Shown: piece after piece, positions 27,331 through 35,813 of the stretch
How positions within the stretch are numbered: the first letter of the stretch is position 1
Layout of the letters: every line of letters starts with the position of its first letter
Assembly: GCF_011926545.1 (NCBI RefSeq)
Contig: NZ_JAATIT010000004.1
Coordinates: 186,001-250,000, forward strand
From: Sphingopyxis italica
Lineage (GTDB): Bacteria; Pseudomonadota; Alphaproteobacteria; Sphingomonadales; Sphingomonadaceae
DNA length: 64,000 bases
Reading direction: 5' to 3'
Made by a program: the position numbers and the translations under genes
Notes under the pieces: model-generated
Database searches by the model: none
Told to the model about the DNA's origin: nothing
Seen by the model: the letters and a program-made list of their open reading frames with translations, nothing else

Positions 27331-28784
27331 CCGCCGATCCCCGCGATCCGCAGCATCGCGCCGATGTCGGCGTGCGCGGCGAACTCCGCCGCGATCTCGT
27401 CGAGCGCCGCGTCAACGTCGGCGACATAGTCGCGCCCGCTCCCCGCCACATCGATCCGCGCTAGCAACGCATCGCGCAACCGCGCCGAAGCGAACAATCC
27501 GTGGAGATAGGATCCGATCACCTTGCCGTCCGCGCTCGCCGCGCCGTCGCTTGCGCCGTCGTCCAACATCGCAAAGGGGCGCTCGGTGCTGGGACCAACG
27601 GTTTCGCCCATGTGCATCTCATAGCCGGTGACCGGCGCACCCAGCGCCGTCCCGGTCACCCGCCGCAAGCACTTCGCGGACGAGAGCGTCGTCTCGACAT
27701 CGAGCAGACCGAGCCCGCGGGCCTCGGCGGTCGCGCCTTCGATCCCCAGCGGGTCGGCGATCCTTTTGCCGAGCATCTGATAGCCGCCGCACAGTCCGAC
27801 GATCATCCCGCCGCGCCGATGGTGCGCCCGGATGTCGATGTCCCAGCCTTCGGCGCGCAGCGCGGCCATGTCGGCGATCGTCGCCTTCGATCCCGGCAGG
27901 ACGATCATCGCGGCCTCGGCGGGGATCGGCCGGCCCGGCGGCACCATCGCCACCTCGACCCCAGGCTCGAGCTTCAGCGGGTCGAGATCGTCGAAGTTCG
28001 AAATGCGCGGCAGGATCGGGCAGGCGATCATCCGGCGGCCGTCGCGCGGGTCGGCGGGGCGTTCGAGGATCACCGCATCCTCGCTCGGTAGCCGCGCCGC
28101 GGCGCTCAGCCAGGGAATGACGCCGAGCCCGTGCCAGCCGCTCCGCCGCTCGATCTCGCGATAACCGTCGTCGAACAGCGCGGGGTCGCCGCGGAATTTG
28201 TTGATCAGGAAACCGCGGATCATCGCCGCATCTTCGGGCTCGATCACCGCGCGCGTGCCGACGATCGAGGCGATCACCCCGCCGCGGTCGATGTCGCCGA
28301 TCAGTATGACGGGCACATCGGCGGCGCGCGCGAAGCCCATGTTGGCGATGTCGCCTTTGCGCAGATTGATTTCGGCCGGCGATCCCGCGCCCTCGACGAT
28401 GACGATGTCGCACTGGCCGCGCAGCCGGTGATAGCTTTCGAGCACTTCGGTCATCAGCGCGCCGCGCGCTTCGCGGAAATTGCCGCTGCCCAATGTGCCG
28501 CGCACGCGGCCGTGAACGATCAGCTGCGAGGTGCGGTCGGCCTGCGGTTTCAGCAGCACCGGGTTCATGTCGCTGTGCGGTTCCACTCGGCACGCCATCG
28601 CCTGCAAGGCTTGTGCGCGCCCGATCTCGCCGCCGTCGGCGGTGACCGCGGCATTGTTCGACATATTCTGCGGCTTGAACGGCCGGACGCGGAGCCCGCG
28701 ATGGGTCAGCGCGCGGCAGAGCGCCGCGACGAGCACCGACTTGCCGACGTCCGACCCGATGCCTTGCAGCATCAGCGCAGCCAT
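27327..28784 (-). CDS. cobQ: Adenosylcobyric acid synthase (glutamine-hydrolysing)
   Basis: A 485-residue amidotransferase that amidates four side chains of adenosylcobyrinate a,c-diamide. The N-terminal ATP domain has [30 protein letters not shown] and [12 protein letters not shown]; the C-terminal glutaminase domain has the nucleophile in [14 protein letters not shown] 28784 is chosen over the longer open frame because GGGAGG precedes it and the family start [12 protein letters not shown] follows at once. It overlaps cobD by 13 bp and cobU by 4 bp. Confidence 0.95.
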   Translation of the reverse strand: MAALMLQGIGSDVGKSVLVAALCRALTHRGLRVRPFKPQNMSNNAAVTADGGEIGRAQALQAMACRVEPHSDMNPVLLKPQADRTSQLIVHGRVRGTLGSGNFREARGALMTEVLESYHRLRGQCDIVIVEGAGSPAEINLRKGDIANMGFARAADVPVILIGDIDRGGVIASIVGTRAVIEPEDAAMIRGFLINKFRGDPALFDDGYREIERRSGWHGLGVIPWLSAAARLPSEDAVILERPADPRDGRRMIACPILPRISNFDDLDPLKLEPGVEVAMVPPGRPIPAEAAMIVLPGSKATIADMAALRAEGWDIDIRAHHRRGGMIVGLCGGYQMLGKRIADPLGIEGATAEARGLGLLDVETTLSSAKCLRRVTGTALGAPVTGYEMHMGETVGPSTERPFAMLDDGASDGAASADGKVIGSYLHGLFASARLRDALLARIDVAGSGRDYVADVDAALDEIAAEFAAHADIGAMLRIAGIGG

Positions 28785-29710
28785 GCCGCGCCTCCCGCGA
28801 TCAGCCACAGCAGCAGGCAGGCGCGCAGGTAGATAGTGAGCGCGCGGTCGATGGCCTCGCCGTCCGCCGTGTTCGTACCGTCGCCGATCCATGGTTTGTC
28901 GTGCATGACGCCGTCATAGGCGATCGGCCCCGCGATCCGAAGCCCCAGCGCGCCCGCCATCGCCGCTTCGGGCCAGCCGGCGTTGGGCGAAGCATGCTTG
29001 CGTGCGTCGCGCCACAAGACACGCCATCCGCCGCCGCCCGCGAGACACAGCAGCACCGCCGCGAGCCGCGCCGGGATCAGGTTCAAAAGGTCGTCGGCAC
29101 GCGCCGCCGCCCAGCCGAAGGCGCGCCAGCGGTCCTCGCGGTGGCCGATCAGGCTGTCGGCGGTGTTCACCGCCTTATACGCCCACACGCCCGGCAGGCC
29201 GAGCAGGAGCAGCCAGAACAGCGGCCCGGCGACGCCGTCGCAAAAGCTTTCGGCCAGGCTTTCGATCGCCGCGCGCGCGACCCCGCTTTCGTCGAGCGCG
29301 GCCGTGTCGCGGCCGACGATCATTGCGACCGCCTCGCGCGCTCCGGCGAGGTCGCCCGCGTCGATCCGGTCGCCGACCGCGCGGACATGGTCGAACAGGC
29401 TGCGCTGCGCGAGCGCCGGCCAGGCGAGGATCGCGACGCCGATCCAGCCCCAGCCGTCGAAAGTCGCGAGCAGCAGATGCTGGATGCAGAGGCCGAGGCC
29501 GCCGACCGTGACGAGCAGGAGAGCGAGCGTCAGAACGCCCAGACCGCGCCGCTTGGCAAAGCCATATTCGCTGCGGTTCCACCGCGCCTCGCAGCCGGTG
29601 ATGACGCGCGCGAACAGCCCGACCGGATGGCCCGCACGGCGATACAGCGCGTCGGGCCAGCCGAGCGCCGCATCGAGCGCGAGCGCGGTCAGCGCGACCG
29701 GATCAGCCAC
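28772..29710 (-). CDS. cobD: Cobinamide-phosphate synthase (CbiB/CobD), membrane protein
   Basis: A 312-residue integral membrane protein that attaches the aminopropanol-phosphate arm to cobyric acid. GTG 29710 is chosen because the family start ([23 protein letters not shown]) follows and it overlaps the cobC stop by 8 bp; an ATG at 29749 inside cobC is possible. Family motifs are GHPV, the [13 protein letters not shown] stretch, [18 protein letters not shown] and the several hydrophobic helices. Fourth from last in the operon order from the riboswitch, before cobQ and cobU. Confidence 0.92.
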   Translation of the reverse strand: MADPVALTALALDAALGWPDALYRRAGHPVGLFARVITGCEARWNRSEYGFAKRRGLGVLTLALLLVTVGGLGLCIQHLLLATFDGWGWIGVAILAWPALAQRSLFDHVRAVGDRIDAGDLAGAREAVAMIVGRDTAALDESGVARAAIESLAESFCDGVAGPLFWLLLLGLPGVWAYKAVNTADSLIGHREDRWRAFGWAAARADDLLNLIPARLAAVLLCLAGGGGWRVLWRDARKHASPNAGWPEAAMAGALGLRIAGPIAYDGVMHDKPWIGDGTNTADGEAIDRALTIYLRACLLLWLIAGGAAWLR

Positions 29711-30671
29711 GCCCAAGCGCCGCGTCGAGCCGCGCCAGCGCATCGGCATCGGCGGGTAGGCCGAGGCGCAGCCAGCGCGGCTGGCTGGCGAAAGGGCGGG
29801 TCAGGATCGCGCGCCGCGCCAGCCGCTCGAACAACGCTCGCCCGTCGTCGGCTTCGATCAGGCGAAACAGTGGGCAGGCGCCCGCCGCGCGATAGCCGTG
29901 CCGCGCCAGCATCGCGTCGAGCGCGGCCGCCTCGCCGGGCAGGCGCCGCCGCGTCGCGGCGATCCACTCGGCGTCGGCATAGGCGGCGGTGCCGATCGCG
30001 ATCGCCGCTTCGGATAGCGGCCATGCGCCCAGCCGGTTTCGCAAGGCCGCGGCAATCGCTTCCGGCGCAAGGACGAAGCCCAGCCGCACGCCGGCGAGGC
30101 CAAAGAACTTTCCGAACGATCGAAAGACGATCAGCCTTTGATCGTCGGCGACCGACGAGGCGACGCTGTGCGCCGGATCGGCGTCGGCAAAGGCCTCATC
30201 GACCAGCAGCCAGCCGGTGCGGCGGGCGAGCAATGCGCGCACAGCATCGGCGGAGATGCTTCGGCCGTCGGGGTTGTTGGGATTGGCGAGGATCAGGTTG
30301 CCGCCCACATCGTGCGCCTCGTCCCAGCCGGCTGGCGCGCTTCCCGCGATCATGTCGCCATGCGTGCGATAGCCCGGAGCGATATGGCGCGCGGCGCCGC
30401 CGATCAGCGCGCCGACGAGGCGGAGGCCGATCTCGCTGCCCGGCACCGCACAGACATGACGGGGGTCGACGCCAAAATAGTCCGCCGCGACGCGTTCGAG
30501 CTGCGCGAGATCCTCGGACTCGGGCAATCGCCGCCAGTCGAACGCCATCGCGGCGGCGCCCGGCCATGGATGCGGATTGATTCCGGTCGACAGGTCGATC
30601 CAGTCGCCGTCGCCAAATTTACGCTTCGCGGCCTCGATGCCCCCGCCGTGCCAGGTCCAGCGATCGCTCAT
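29703..30671 (-). CDS. cobC: L-threonine-O-3-phosphate decarboxylase (CobC-type, PLP enzyme)
   Basis: A 322-residue fold-type I PLP enzyme related to histidinol-phosphate aminotransferase; in cobalamin operons it supplies (R)-1-amino-2-propanol phosphate. It begins MSDRWTWHGGGIEAAKRKFG and has DLSTGINPHPWPG, the ANPNNPDGR motif and the PLP-lysine region RSFGKFFGLAGVRLGF. The start at 30671 is fixed by the ATGA overlap with cobS; the open frame upstream is a shadow of cobS. Symbol follows the aerobic-pathway naming. Confidence 0.92.
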   Translation of the reverse strand: MSDRWTWHGGGIEAAKRKFGDGDWIDLSTGINPHPWPGAAAMAFDWRRLPESEDLAQLERVAADYFGVDPRHVCAVPGSEIGLRLVGALIGGAARHIAPGYRTHGDMIAGSAPAGWDEAHDVGGNLILANPNNPDGRSISADAVRALLARRTGWLLVDEAFADADPAHSVASSVADDQRLIVFRSFGKFFGLAGVRLGFVLAPEAIAAALRNRLGAWPLSEAAIAIGTAAYADAEWIAATRRRLPGEAAALDAMLARHGYRAAGACPLFRLIEADDGRALFERLARRAILTRPFASQPRWLRLGLPADADALARLDAALGRG

Positions 30672-31387
30672 GCAAGATGCGCCAGTAGCAGCGCGGCGGC
30701 GAGCAGCAGGCTTTCGCCGATTTCGATCCCCGCCCCATGGCCGTCGCCCGAAATGCCGCCGATCTTGCGCGCCAGCCACCAGCCCCACAGGATGAAAACC
30801 GGTGGCGCGGCGAGCAGCGACGGCGACACCCACGCCGCTGCGAGCAGCAACGCACCCCAGACCGCGAAATCGACCGGGCGCACCGCATTGCGGAAACGCG
30901 AGCCCAACCCGGCGTGCAGGTCGGGCAGCGTGCGCGACCAGACCAGCGGGCCAATCCGCGCCGCAAAGGGGACGAGCGCGACGGCAACGAACGCTTCCCG
31001 CTCGATCAGCGCATGGAGCAGCACCAGCTTCGCGATCAGCTGCAACGCGATCGCCACCACCGCGAAACTGCCGGCATGCGGGTCGCCGAGAACGCCAAGC
31101 AGCCGTTCGCGGTCCTTATGCGCGGCGCCGCTCGCATCGGCGATGTCGCCGAGCCCGTCGAGATGCAGCGCGCCGGTGGCCGCGACCCAAAGGATCAGCG
31201 CGGCGAGCGCGCCGGTCCACGGATCGACCCTTGCCCCCGCCCAGCCCAACCCCGCGACGATCGCGCCGACGATCAGGCCAACGACGGGAAACCAGCGCAT
31301 CGACGCCGCGAATTCTTCGTTCGACACCGTGATGCGCGGCGTCGGCAGGCGCGTCAGGAACTGGATCGCGACGATCAGCCCCTTCAT
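30668..31387 (-). CDS. cobS: Adenosylcobinamide-GDP ribazoletransferase
   Basis: A 239-residue inner-membrane enzyme that joins adenosylcobinamide-GDP to alpha-ribazole (phosphate), the last assembly step. It shows the family start MKGLIVAIQFLTRLPTP, the signature GALHLDGLGDIADA and the late GDGHGAGIEIGE motif, with several hydrophobic helices. Both ends overlap their neighbours by 4 bp (ATGA). The longer upstream open frame lies in the phosphatase gene and is not coding in this frame. Confidence 0.95.
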   Translation of the reverse strand: MKGLIVAIQFLTRLPTPRITVSNEEFAASMRWFPVVGLIVGAIVAGLGWAGARVDPWTGALAALILWVAATGALHLDGLGDIADASGAAHKDRERLLGVLGDPHAGSFAVVAIALQLIAKLVLLHALIEREAFVAVALVPFAARIGPLVWSRTLPDLHAGLGSRFRNAVRPVDFAVWGALLLAAAWVSPSLLAAPPVFILWGWWLARKIGGISGDGHGAGIEIGESLLLAAALLLAHLA

Positions 31388-31953
31388 GCGGCGAGCCCCG
31401 TGATCTGCGCGCTTGGTCGCTCGCCGGGCCAGACGTTGAGCGACAGGCGCGCCGCATAGGGCAGGTCGAACGCCCAGAGCTGGCGCTGATCGAACCCGCA
31501 CAGGATATGCAGCGCCGCGCGCATCGCCCCGCCGTGGGTGAAGACCAGCGTCGGGCGGGGCGCAAGATCGGCGATGGCGGCCGATATGCGCGCGACCAAA
31601 GCCGACCAGCTTTCGCCGCCCGGCGGCGGATTGGCGTCGGGATCGTTCCAGAACCGGCCCAGCGCCTCGCGGTCGACCCTGCTCGCCGCCCGGCCGTCCC
31701 ATTCGCCGAAATCAAGTTCGCGCCAGCGCGGGTCGATCGTCAGCGGCAGGCCCGTCGCGTCGCCGATCGCCTCGCCCGCCGCGCGGCAGCGCCGCAGGTC
31801 CGACGCGATCAGCCGCTCGATCCCCAAGCCCTCCGCCCGCGCAACACACGCGGCGATCCCCGCTTCGGTCGGCGCGCCGTCGGTCCGCCCCATCAGCAGT
31901 CCCGGCGTCGCGGGCGCGCCGTGGCGCAGCAGGTGGAGCGCGAAGCCGGTCAC
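31384..31953 (-). CDS. Histidine phosphatase, probable alpha-ribazole phosphatase
   Basis: A 189-residue phosphoglycerate-mutase-fold phosphatase. The catalytic LLRHGAP motif is near residue 11, the second histidine is in LVFTHGGAMR, and WRELDFGEWDG is typical of the family. GTG 31953 overlaps the cobT stop (GTGA). Wedged between cobT and cobS, it most likely removes the phosphate from alpha-ribazole-5-phosphate or from adenosylcobalamin-5-phosphate; the exact substrate is inferred from position. Salmonella calls this enzyme CobC, which would clash with the decarboxylase here. Confidence 0.87.
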   Translation of the reverse strand: MTGFALHLLRHGAPATPGLLMGRTDGAPTEAGIAACVARAEGLGIERLIASDLRRCRAAGEAIGDATGLPLTIDPRWRELDFGEWDGRAASRVDREALGRFWNDPDANPPPGGESWSALVARISAAIADLAPRPTLVFTHGGAMRAALHILCGFDQRQLWAFDLPYAARLSLNVWPGERPSAQITGLAA

Positions 31954-32966
31954 AGCGACGCCGAAACCGCGGCCTCGGCAAAGGTCGCCATCCGGTCGTG
32001 CGCGGCGAGCGCGCTGCGCACGATGTTCGCCGCGACCGCCGCCCCGCTGCCTTCGCCGAGCCGCATATCGAGCGACAGTAAAGGGTCGAGCCCGAGCAGC
32101 GCGAGCAGGCGCTTGTGCCCCGGCTCGGCCGAGCAATGGCCCGCGATGCAATGGTCCACAATCGCCGGATTTTCGGCCGCGAGCGGCGCGATCGCCGACG
32201 TACAGATAAAACCGTCGAGCAGCACCGGCACGCGAAGCTGGCGCGCACGCAGGACCGCGCCTGCGATTGCCGCGATCTCACGCCCGCCGACGCGGCGCAG
32301 CGTCTCGAACGCCGTTCGCGGCGCGGCGCCATGGAAGGCGAGTGCGCGTTCGATGACCTCCGCCTTGCGCGCGACGCCGTGCCCGTCGACGCCGGTCCCC
32401 GGTCCGACCCATCCCGCGACCCCGCCCGCGAAGCTGCGCGCGCAGAGCGCGGCGGCGGCGGTCGAGTTGCCGATCCCCATCTCGCCGAGCACGAGCATGT
32501 CGAGCCCCGCCTCGACCACCGCCGCGCCGCGGTTCAGCGCGTCGAGGCATTCTTCCTCGCGCATCGCGGCATCGACCGTGAAATCGGCGGTCGGCCGGTC
32601 GAGGTCGAGCGCGACCACCGTCAGCTCGAGCCCCGCCGCCCCCGACAGCGCGTTGATCGCCGCGCCCCCGTTCGCGAAATTGGCGACCATCTGCGCGGTG
32701 ACGCTCGGCGGAAAGGCGCTGACGCCGTGGACGGTGACGCCGTGATTGCCCGCGAAGATCGCCGCACGCGCATGCTCGATCCGCGGCCGCGCGCGGCGCT
32801 GCCAACCGGCGAAAAAGATCGCGAGATTCTCGAGCCGGCCGAGCGAGCCCGCCGGCTTGGTGAGTTCCGCCTGCCGCACCCGCGCATCGGCGGCGGCATC
32901 GGCGTCGGGTTCGCGGAGGTCGGCGAGCGCGGCCTCGAAAGCGGCGATCGAAGCGAAGCCGGTCAT
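31950..32966 (-). CDS. cobT: Nicotinate-nucleotide:dimethylbenzimidazole phosphoribosyltransferase
   Basis: A 338-residue enzyme that activates the lower ligand of B12. Family motifs are LTKPAGSLGRLE, AIFAGNHGVTVHGVSAFP, LGEMGIGNSTAAAALC, GVDGHGVARK and the C-terminal RLGEGSGAAVA containing the likely catalytic glutamate. ATG 32966 overlaps the stop of the DUF1636 gene (ATGA). Length is normal for the family. With cobS, cobU and the phosphatase it gives a complete nucleotide-loop assembly set. Confidence 0.95.
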   Translation of the reverse strand: MTGFASIAAFEAALADLREPDADAAADARVRQAELTKPAGSLGRLENLAIFFAGWQRRARPRIEHARAAIFAGNHGVTVHGVSAFPPSVTAQMVANFANGGAAINALSGAAGLELTVVALDLDRPTADFTVDAAMREEECLDALNRGAAVVEAGLDMLVLGEMGIGNSTAAAALCARSFAGGVAGWVGPGTGVDGHGVARKAEVIERALAFHGAAPRTAFETLRRVGGREIAAIAGAVLRARQLRVPVLLDGFICTSAIAPLAAENPAIVDHCIAGHCSAEPGHKRLLALLGLDPLLSLDMRLGEGSGAAVAANIVRSALAAHDRMATFAEAAVSASL

Positions 32967-33370
32967 TCCGCGATAAATCCCGGCGGCGGGGTGCGCGTGA
33001 TGAAATGGCCTTTGACGCCCTCGGGCCACAGCGAATAGGCGACGCGGCCATGCTCGCTCGCGGCATGGAGAACCGCATAGTCGAGGATCGCGCGCGCCGA
33101 ATCCGCGTCGGCCTGAAAGCGGCCGAGCACATAGCCGATCTTGCCGGGCGCGCGCAGGTGGACGGTGCAATGATCCTGGCAGGCGAAGAGGCACGCCATT
33201 TCCTGCACCGCGATCCCGGCATAGCGCGGTTCGGCCGCCTTGAGGCGCGTCAGCGCCGCGGCGAGCCGCGCGCCGCCGCGCACGCCTTCGGCGTCGTCCC
33301 GCGCCTCGCGGCTGTGGCGGCAGGTGCTGCACACCACCACCGCGGGGCCCGGATCGACGCACGTCAGCAT
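32963..33370 (-). CDS. DUF1636-family predicted metal-binding protein
   Basis: A 135-residue soluble protein with paired cysteines VVCSTCRHS (about 13-21) and C-x3-C in AVQEMACLFACQDHC (about 54-68), a thioredoxin-like [2Fe-2S] ferredoxin pattern. This resembles DUF1636, a family of unknown function repeatedly found beside cobalamin genes. It sits between btuB (1-base TGATG overlap) and cobT (4-base overlap), so it is made with the B12 uptake and salvage proteins. A redox or metal-delivery role is only a suggestion. Confidence 0.8.
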   Translation of the reverse strand: MLTCVDPGPAVVVCSTCRHSREARDDAEGVRGGARLAAALTRLKAAEPRYAGIAVQEMACLFACQDHCTVHLRAPGKIGYVLGRFQADADSARAILDYAVLHAASEHGRVAYSLWPEGVKGHFITRTPPPGFIAE

Positions 33371-35325
33371 CAGAACCGCCCCCGGACGCCGGCATAGATG
33401 CTGCGGCCGAGCGAGCCATAGCGATACGCCGTCATATATTGCTCGTCGAAGAGATTCTCCGCCCGCGCGAACAGTTTCACCGCGTCGGACAGCGCAACTT
33501 CGGCGCGCAGATCGACGAGCGTATAGTCGTCGAGGCGCCGGGCATTGCTCGCATTGTCATAGCTCTTGCCCGACCAGCGCAATGCCGCGCCGAGCTCGAG
33601 CCCGAAACCGAAGGCGTAGCTCGCCGACGCATTGGCGCTGTGGCGCGGTCGGCGCGGCAACCAGTTGCCGAAATTGGCGCTGTCTTCGGAGCGGTCCTCG
33701 GCGACGATCCAGCTGTAATTGCCGTCGAGCGTCAGCCCGCCGAGGTTCAGCGCCGCCGCCGCTTCGACGCCATGCGCCTCGCTGCGCGCGACATTGAGAT
33801 AATAGCCGAAGCGCGGCGTCGGCGGGTTGCTGCCGGGCACGGTGCAGAGCGGGTCCGTCGTGGGCGACGAGCAGCCGTTATAGATGATCTGGTTCGTCGT
33901 CGTGCGATCGAACCAGGTCGCGCCGACCACCAGCTTGTCGCCGAACAGATGCTGCTCGACCCCCGCTTCCCAGCCATGCGCTTCCTCGGGGTCGAGCCCG
34001 ACATTCCCATATTCGCTGAACAGCTGATAGAGCCCCGGCGCCTTGAACCCCTCGCCATAGCTCGCGCGCAGCACCGTTCCCGTTGGCAGCCGCCACACGC
34101 CGCCCGCGGCGAACAAGGTCTGCCCGCCATAGCGGCTATGATCGTCATAGCGGACCCCGCCGTTCAGCGTCAGCCCATCGACGGGCTCGATGCTGAGCTG
34201 CCCGTAAGCACTCGTCAGTTCGGCCTTGCCGCGCACGAAGTCCGGCACCGGCACGCCGAGCGATGCCGAAGGCGAGCGGCTGCGAAAGTTCGACCGCTCA
34301 TTCTCGGCCCCGAAGATCGCGGTGATCCGGTCGCTGACGTCGAAGCTGCCCTGATATTCCCAGCGCTTGTTCTTGCCGTCGGCCTCGAAGCTGCGCGGCC
34401 GTTCGCGGTCGGGGTTGAAATTGTCGCGGTTGGTGTCGGTATAGGCATAGGCGATCCGGTTGCGGAACCGTCCGCCGACGAGGTCGAAATTCAGCCCCGC
34501 ATAGCCGACGAACTCCTTGTTCTGCCCATAGTCGTTGCTGTCGGTGTTGAAGCCGTCGAACTCGACCCGGCCGCTTGAATAATATCCGCGCACCTCGGCG
34601 CTGACATTGTCGGCGAGCGCCAGTTCGGCGCGGCCCGAGACGTTGGTGTTGCGATAGCCGTCGCGCTCGGTCCCGCCGAACGCCCTGGCGTGCGACGAAA
34701 TGCCGTCGGTTGCGAACCGCTGGCCCCCGATGCGCCAGGCGAGCGGACCGGTGCGCCCGCCGATCGCCGCGCGCGCGTTCACCGTCTCGCGCGACCCCGC
34801 CTCGAGGTCGAAGCTGCCTTCGAGGGTCTTTTCGGGCGATGCGGTGACGATGTTGATCACGCCGCCGATCGCCTGGCTGCCCCACAGGATCGACTGCGGC
34901 CCGCGCAGCACCTCGATCCGGTCGATATCGCCCGCGAGCAGATTGGCGAAGTTGAAGCCGCCGCCGGTCGACGACGGATCGTTGAGCTTCACCCCGTCGA
35001 TCACCGTGACGGTATGTTCGGACTCGGCGCCGCGGATGCGCAGCGAGGTCGAGGTGCCGTAACCGCCGTTGCGCGAAACGCTGATCCCCGGCGTACGGAG
35101 CAGCAGTTCGGTGACGCCGATATCCTGCGCGCGGTCGATCGTCGCCTTGTCGAGCACCGCGACCGACGACGGGATTTCGTCGAGCGTCAGCGGCGCGCGC
35201 GTCGCGGTGACGACGATGCTGTCGGCGTCGGCCGCGACCGCGTGCGCGGCTTCGTCGGCGGAGGCGGTGGAGGAAGCCGCAACGGCGGCGAGGCAGATCG
35301 AACTTCGGTAAATGACTTGGAACAT
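33370..35325 (-). CDS. btuB: TonB-dependent vitamin B12 receptor (BtuB)
   Basis: A 651-residue outer-membrane receptor. From ATG 35325 it has a signal peptide (MFQVIYRSSICLAAVAAS, cleavage near TASADE), a TonB-box-like DSIVVTATR, a plug domain with LRIRGAESEHTVTVIDGVKLND and RIEVLRGPQSILWGSQAIGG, a 22-strand-type barrel and a C-terminal aromatic residue (RGRF). ATG 35337 is an alternative start. It is the first gene after the cobalamin riboswitch and heads the nine-gene operon, so it should be shut off when B12 is plentiful. Confidence 0.93.
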   Translation of the reverse strand: MFQVIYRSSICLAAVAASSTASADEAAHAVAADADSIVVTATRAPLTLDEIPSSVAVLDKATIDRAQDIGVTELLLRTPGISVSRNGGYGTSTSLRIRGAESEHTVTVIDGVKLNDPSSTGGGFNFANLLAGDIDRIEVLRGPQSILWGSQAIGGVINIVTASPEKTLEGSFDLEAGSRETVNARAAIGGRTGPLAWRIGGQRFATDGISSHARAFGGTERDGYRNTNVSGRAELALADNVSAEVRGYYSSGRVEFDGFNTDSNDYGQNKEFVGYAGLNFDLVGGRFRNRIAYAYTDTNRDNFNPDRERPRSFEADGKNKRWEYQGSFDVSDRITAIFGAENERSNFRSRSPSASLGVPVPDFVRGKAELTSAYGQLSIEPVDGLTLNGGVRYDDHSRYGGQTLFAAGGVWRLPTGTVLRASYGEGFKAPGLYQLFSEYGNVGLDPEEAHGWEAGVEQHLFGDKLVVGATWFDRTTTNQIIYNGCSSPTTDPLCTVPGSNPPTPRFGYYLNVARSEAHGVEAAAALNLGGLTLDGNYSWIVAEDRSEDSANFGNWLPRRPRHSANASASYAFGFGLELGAALRWSGKSYDNASNARRLDDYTLVDLRAEVALSDAVKLFARAENLFDEQYMTAYRYGSLGRSIYAGVRGRF

Positions 35326-35479
35326 TGGAGTACCCATCGACAATGCCGCCCATGCGCGCGGCCGATGGCTCGTCCTTTGGGGACGCACGACATCGCCCGC
35401 GCACCTGCGCAGCCAGCTTTGTCGTCATGCGGGTTCACCCCCGTCCGCCCGGCACACCCTGTCCGCGCGAAAGACGACG

Positions 35480-35640
35480 GCGACGGGCAGGTCTCCTGGC
35501 TTGCGGGTCAGCGCCGGTCGGCCGCCTTCTCGGGACCGGGGTCCCAATGGCATGTGGCCGATGGCTCGCCGCGTACAGTTGCAGGGGCAGCCGGGGTTTT
35601 CCCGTTCCCTCTTAGTCTCCGTCGCCGGAGAACCTGTCGC
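35480..35640 (-). ncRNA. Cobalamin riboswitch
   Basis: On the minus strand the sequence begins ACAGGTTCTCCGGCGACGG (from 35637), continues through GAGGGAACGGG, a GCCCCTGCAACTGTACGCGGC-like core, a G-rich stem (GGGACCCCGG...GAAGG) and ends with the B12 box GCCAGGAGACCTGCC (35500-35486). These blocks, in this order, are those of the cobalamin riboswitch. It lies about 150 nt upstream of btuB; the space to the start codon presumably holds the expression platform. It should control the whole btuB-cob operon. Confidence 0.93.
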
Positions 35641-35651
35641 TTGCCGCGGCC

Positions 35652-35679
35652 GTTAGCCCCGTTCGGGGGGTGCGGTCAA
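35652..35679 (-). promoter_or_regulatory. Candidate promoter of the B12 operon
   Basis: On the minus strand TTGACC (35679-35674) is followed after 16 bp by GCTAAC (35657-35652). A start site about 7 nt on would fall near 35645, just before the first riboswitch base, which supports the call although the -10 is weak (three matches). Confidence 0.45.
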
Positions 35680-35712
35680 TCGCTCTCCGGTCATGTCTGC
35701 TTTTGATTTTTC

Positions 35713-35790
35713 CGTCATCCCGGCGAAGGCCGGGATCTCGCCGGTGCATCGGGACGAGACGGTGAGATCCCGGCCTTCGCCGGGACGACG
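35713..35790. repeat. Intergenic long inverted repeat (GGCGAAGGCC family)
   Basis: The left arm (35713-35739) starts CGTCATCCCGGCGAAGGCCG and its near-perfect reverse complement lies at 35764-35790, with a 24-bp spacer. It sits between the B12 riboswitch and the S41 protease gene, which point away from and toward it. It could fold into a very stable hairpin and may end transcription from one side. Such arms are common between genes in sphingomonads, from general knowledge. Confidence 0.8.
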
Positions 35791-35813
35791 ATTCAATTAA
35801 GAATGACCATGCT

